Below, one piece after another: positions 6,401 through 8,375 of a stretch of 8,375 nucleotides of DNA. Position 1 is the first letter of the stretch; each line of letters starts with the position of its first letter. The notes below the pieces were generated by a model. It made no database searches, was not told the origin of the DNA, and saw only the letters and a program-made list of their open reading frames with translations. Position numbers and translations under genes: made by a program. The stretch lies in the NCBI GenBank assembly GCA_021779435.1, contig JAJYAR010000090.1, forward strand, positions 1-8,375, written 5' to 3'. Origin of the DNA: a bacterium (lineage in GTDB: Bacteria > Verrucomicrobiota > Verrucomicrobiae > JAJYAR01).

Positions 6401-7302
6401 GTGTACTCCGCGCTGGGATGCAGACGACGTTTCAGGATCTCGGACGCACGGCGTACCGGGCGGACGGAGTGCCGCGTGGAGGCGCGATGGATCGCTTCGC
6501 CCTGCGGGTGGCGAACCTTCTCGTGGGCAACGAGGCCGGCGCTCCCGCGCTGGAATTCGCGATGGTCGGACCCGACCTCGCATTCAGTCACGACGCCCTG
6601 ATCGCGGTGACCGGCGCGGCGTTTCCGGGAGTGCCACGGTGGCAGCCGGTCAGGATTGAAGCCGGGTCGGTTCTGTCACTCGGGCCGGCACTGGAAGGTT
6701 GCCGCGGTTATCTCGCGATTGCGGGAGGCTTTGAAACGGCGGCGATACTCGGGAGTGCGAGCGTGTACGCGCGCGGCGGCTTCGGTCATGTGCTGCAGGA
6801 TGGCGAGGTGCTGCATGCGCCGAACCTGACTCGAACGGTGCTGGGCCGCTGGTGGATCGATCCACGCATGCTGCCCGCGTACTCCGCGTCCCCGACGGTG
6901 CGCGTGGTGCCCGGCGACCAAGCTTCGGAATTTGGGCGAAGCCTGTACGAGGCGCCTTACACCGTGACTGCGCAGGGAGACCGGATGGGAATCCGGCTCA
7001 AGGGACCGGCGCTGGTGAGGCAGTCGCACGAGGAGCTCGGCTCGCACCCGGTTGTTCCGGGAACGGTGCAGGTCCCGCGAGACGGGCAGCCCATCGTGCT
7101 CATGGCGGACGCTCAGACGATCGGCGGCTATCCGCAGGTGGCGCATGTGGCCAGGGCTGACCTGCCGCTGGTCGCCCAGCTCAGGCCGGGTGACGTCCTG
7201 ACCTTTGTGGAGACGACGCTCCAGGACGCTCATGAATCGCTGCTTGCGCGGGAGCGTTCGGTGGCGATGTTGCGGAACGGGTTGTCCCGGAAGCTCCGGT
7301 AA
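6391..7302 (+). CDS. pxpC: 5-oxoprolinase subunit PxpC (KipA / AHS2 family)
   Basis: This is the partner of PxpB; the two are thought to form the ATP-using part of 5-oxoprolinase. The protein has 303 residues, near the usual length of about 310-330. Family landmarks in order are [20 protein letters not shown] (12-31), [19 protein letters not shown] (32-50) with LEFAM after it, GYLAIAGGF (106-114), [10 protein letters not shown] (197-206), and the C-terminal [20 protein letters not shown] (221-240) leading into AQTIGGYP (241-248). These match the biotin-dependent-carboxylase-like domain of the family, although no biotin is involved. The start overlaps the end of pxpB and the stop lies one base before the pxpA start, so the three genes are a tight operon in the same order as E. 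coli ybgJKL. Confidence 0.95.
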   Translation: MEVSVLRAGMQTTFQDLGRTAYRADGVPRGGAMDRFALRVANLLVGNEAGAPALEFAMVGPDLAFSHDALIAVTGAAFPGVPRWQPVRIEAGSVLSLGPALEGCRGYLAIAGGFETAAILGSASVYARGGFGHVLQDGEVLHAPNLTRTVLGRWWIDPRMLPAYSASPTVRVVPGDQASEFGRSLYEAPYTVTAQGDRMGIRLKGPALVRQSHEELGSHPVVPGTVQVPRDGQPIVLMADAQTIGGYPQVAHVARADLPLVAQLRPGDVLTFVETTLQDAHESLLARERSVAMLRNGLSRKLR

Positions 7303-7303
7303 C

Positions 7304-8050
7304 GTGCAACGGACGATCGATCTCAATTGTGACCTGGGTGAAGGCGCCGGCTCCGACGATGAGCTGATGCCGCTCGTTTCGTCGGTGAACATCGCATGCG
7401 GGGCGCATGCCGGATCGGTTGAGATGATGGTGGACGCGGTGGACCTGGCGGTCGCCAGCCGTGTGGGCATTGGCGCGCATCCCGGGCATTTCGATCCCGA
7501 ACACTTCGGCAGGATCGAACGGCCGATCACGCCTTACGAGGTCAGCCGGTTGATTCTGATTCAGATCGAGCAGCTCTACGACATCGCGGGACCGAAGCTG
7601 CGCCATGTGAAGCTACACGGCGCGTTGTACCATCAGGTCGCATACGACGTGTATCTGGCGGACACGACGGTGTCGGACCTGGCCCGGCTTTGGCCGGAGA
7701 TCATCCTCTTCGCGCCGGCCGGCAGCCCTCTCGTCGACATGGCGAGAGCGCGAGGGCTGCCCGTTGCCGAGGAGGTGTTCGCCGACCGCACGTACCAGCG
7801 GGATGGAACCCTAACTCCTCGCTCGCGGGCCGATGCGCTCGTCCGCGACGAGGATGCGGCGGTCGCGCAAGTGCTTCAGATGGTCCGCGAAGGCGTGGTG
7901 CGCGCGACCGATGGAACACTCGTCCGGGTGAGGGCTGACACGGTATGCCTGCACGGGGACACCCCGGAGGCGGTCGACTTTGCGCGCCGGCTGAACGCGG
8001 CGCTGGATCTCGCCGGAATCGCGATCAAGCCGTTTACGAGCGAAGCGTGA
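7304..8050 (+). CDS. pxpA: 5-oxoprolinase subunit PxpA (LamB/YcsF family)
   Basis: PxpA opens the activated 5-oxoproline ring to give glutamate. I chose the GTG at 7304. It gives 248 residues, the normal family length, and begins just before the conserved TIDLNCDLGEG. An in-frame ATG at 7205 would add 33 arginine-rich residues lying entirely inside pxpC and matching nothing. Motifs in order are DLNCDLGEG (6-14), NIACGAHAG (29-37), GAHPGHFDPEHFGR (about 60-73), HVKLHGALYH (about 103-112) and EVFADRTYQRDG (about 155-166). The conserved acidic and histidine residues of the family are present. A weak GGAAG lies ten bases upstream of the GTG (7289-7293). No terminator is visible after the stop, so a hairpin in the downstream repeats may end the transcript. 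Confidence 0.94.
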   Translation: MQRTIDLNCDLGEGAGSDDELMPLVSSVNIACGAHAGSVEMMVDAVDLAVASRVGIGAHPGHFDPEHFGRIERPITPYEVSRLILIQIEQLYDIAGPKLRHVKLHGALYHQVAYDVYLADTTVSDLARLWPEIILFAPAGSPLVDMARARGLPVAEEVFADRTYQRDGTLTPRSRADALVRDEDAAVAQVLQMVREGVVRATDGTLVRVRADTVCLHGDTPEAVDFARRLNAALDLAGIAIKPFTSEA

Positions 8051-8079
8051 CCATTGCCTGGATTCCGACGCAAGGCTGC

Positions 8080-8120
8080 GGCACAGAGGCCACGGAGCCC
8101 GGACGCGGAGTCCACAGAGA
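8080..8120 (+). repeat. CACAGAGG-type low-complexity repeat (copy 1)
   Basis: GGCACAGAGGCCACGG (8080-8095) and the later CCACAGAGAA (8111-8120) are related words. The first matches GACACAGAGGTCACGG at 8345-8360 at 14 of 16 bases. As I recall, purine-rich CACAGAG strings of this kind are scattered between genes in Verrucomicrobiota and Planctomycetota genomes. Confidence 0.5.
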
Positions 8121-8196
8121 ATACTTCAGACTGCCGGATGCCTGATGCAGTGGCGGCACCGCGCGGGCACTGGCACCCATACCGCCCGATCCTGTG

Positions 8197-8272
8197 AACC
8201 GCGAAGTGCGCGAACAGACGCGAAGGTCCGAGCAGCCACACGCCTTCGCGTTCATTCGCGTCCTTCGCGGTT
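8197..8272. repeat. 30-bp imperfect inverted repeat built of CGCGAA units
   Basis: The left arm (8197-8226) and the reverse complement of the right arm (8243-8272) match at 25 of 30 positions. Both begin AACCGCGAAG and end ACGCGAAGG. Within each arm the word CGCGAA recurs three times with a period of 10-11 bp. The spacer is 16 bases. It could form a large hairpin in the RNA downstream of pxpA. Confidence 0.75.
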
Positions 8273-8308
8273 ATCCTGCCTTGGTCCGAGGATTGTGAAT
8301 TGAGGCGC

Positions 8309-8333
8309 GGCCGGCCCAGCGGTCCGGCCCTAC
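8309..8333 (-). repeat. REP-type hairpin, class A (copy 3, stem variant)
   Basis: Arms GGCCGG (8309-8314) and CCGGCC (8324-8329) enclose CCCAGCGGT, identical to the loop region at 14-38. CTAC at 8330-8333 gives GTAG at the foot on the minus strand. The fourth base pair is swapped relative to the copies at 14-38 and 141-168, with both arms changed. Confidence 0.75.
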
Positions 8334-8344
8334 CCCAAGGCAAT

Positions 8345-8360
8345 GACACAGAGGTCACGG
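8345..8360 (+). repeat. CACAGAGG-type repeat (copy 2, near window edge)
   Basis: GACACAGAGGTCACGG matches 8080-8095 with two mismatches. The sequence ends at 8375, so the extent of this copy cannot be judged. Confidence 0.45.
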
Positions 8361-8375
8361 CACCGATTCGTGCGG

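Larger units (their letters stand above)
8051..8375. other. Gene-free, repeat-rich region after pxpA
   Basis: No credible gene is visible. A minus-strand open frame across this stretch simply translates repeat sequences. The region contains a CACAGAGG-type repeat (8080-8120 and 8345-8360), a long imperfect inverted repeat (8197-8272) and a class A REP hairpin (8309-8333). The window ends inside the second CACAGAGG repeat. Confidence 0.6.

Noticed and set aside
7205..7303. N-terminal extension of PxpA from the ATG at 7205
   Set aside because: The extra 33 residues lie wholly within pxpC, are Arg/Cys-rich and have no counterpart in the family. The GTG at 7304 fits the family start.
7876..8358. 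Minus-strand open frame of 160 codons at the right end
   Set aside because: It translates the inverted repeat and the CACAGAGG words and overlaps the end of pxpA, so it is not a gene.

Overview
The window is GC-rich bacterial DNA. It most likely comes from a Verrucomicrobiota genome, possibly Opitutaceae. That placement is an inference from three things: the System II cytochrome c maturation genes with an extended CcsA and a companion lipoprotein, the types of intergenic hairpin repeats, and the scarcity of Shine-Dalgarno sequences. No rRNA, tRNA or other marker gene is present to prove it.

Layout from left to right. Positions 1-168 hold four GTAG-anchored REP-type hairpins. Positions 169-498 are a long leader with no gene. 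A lone periplasmic sugar-type substrate-binding protein follows (499-1449, +) and ends in a strong intrinsic terminator (1475-1505). The convergent gap up to 1742 carries three copies of a second REP family in alternating orientation, two of them inside a duplicated 53-bp unit. On the minus strand, three genes read leftwards as one operon: a lipoprotein (5594-4950), ResB/CcsB (4953-3748) and CcsA (3698-1743). A 128-bp divergent gap (5595-5722) separates this operon from a plus-strand operon pxpB-pxpC-pxpA (5723-8050). The right end (8051-8375) has no gene. It holds a 30-bp imperfect inverted repeat, two copies of a CACAGAGG-type repeat and a further REP hairpin.

How the genes work together. 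ResB and CcsA form the System II heme export and ligation complex that attaches heme to CXXCH motifs of c-type cytochromes outside the cytoplasmic membrane. The lipoprotein overlaps resB by 4 bp (ATGA), so it is probably translated with it and may serve the same process, but its role is unknown. PxpB, PxpC and PxpA together form the prokaryotic ATP-dependent 5-oxoprolinase, which recycles 5-oxoproline to glutamate. The binding protein has no transporter partners in the window.

All recognised genes belong to known families, and I see no defence system, CRISPR array, prophage or insertion sequence. The most unusual signal is in the intergenic DNA. Eight hairpins of three classes all carry GTAG at the same foot of the stem, and within each class the stems differ by compensatory base changes.
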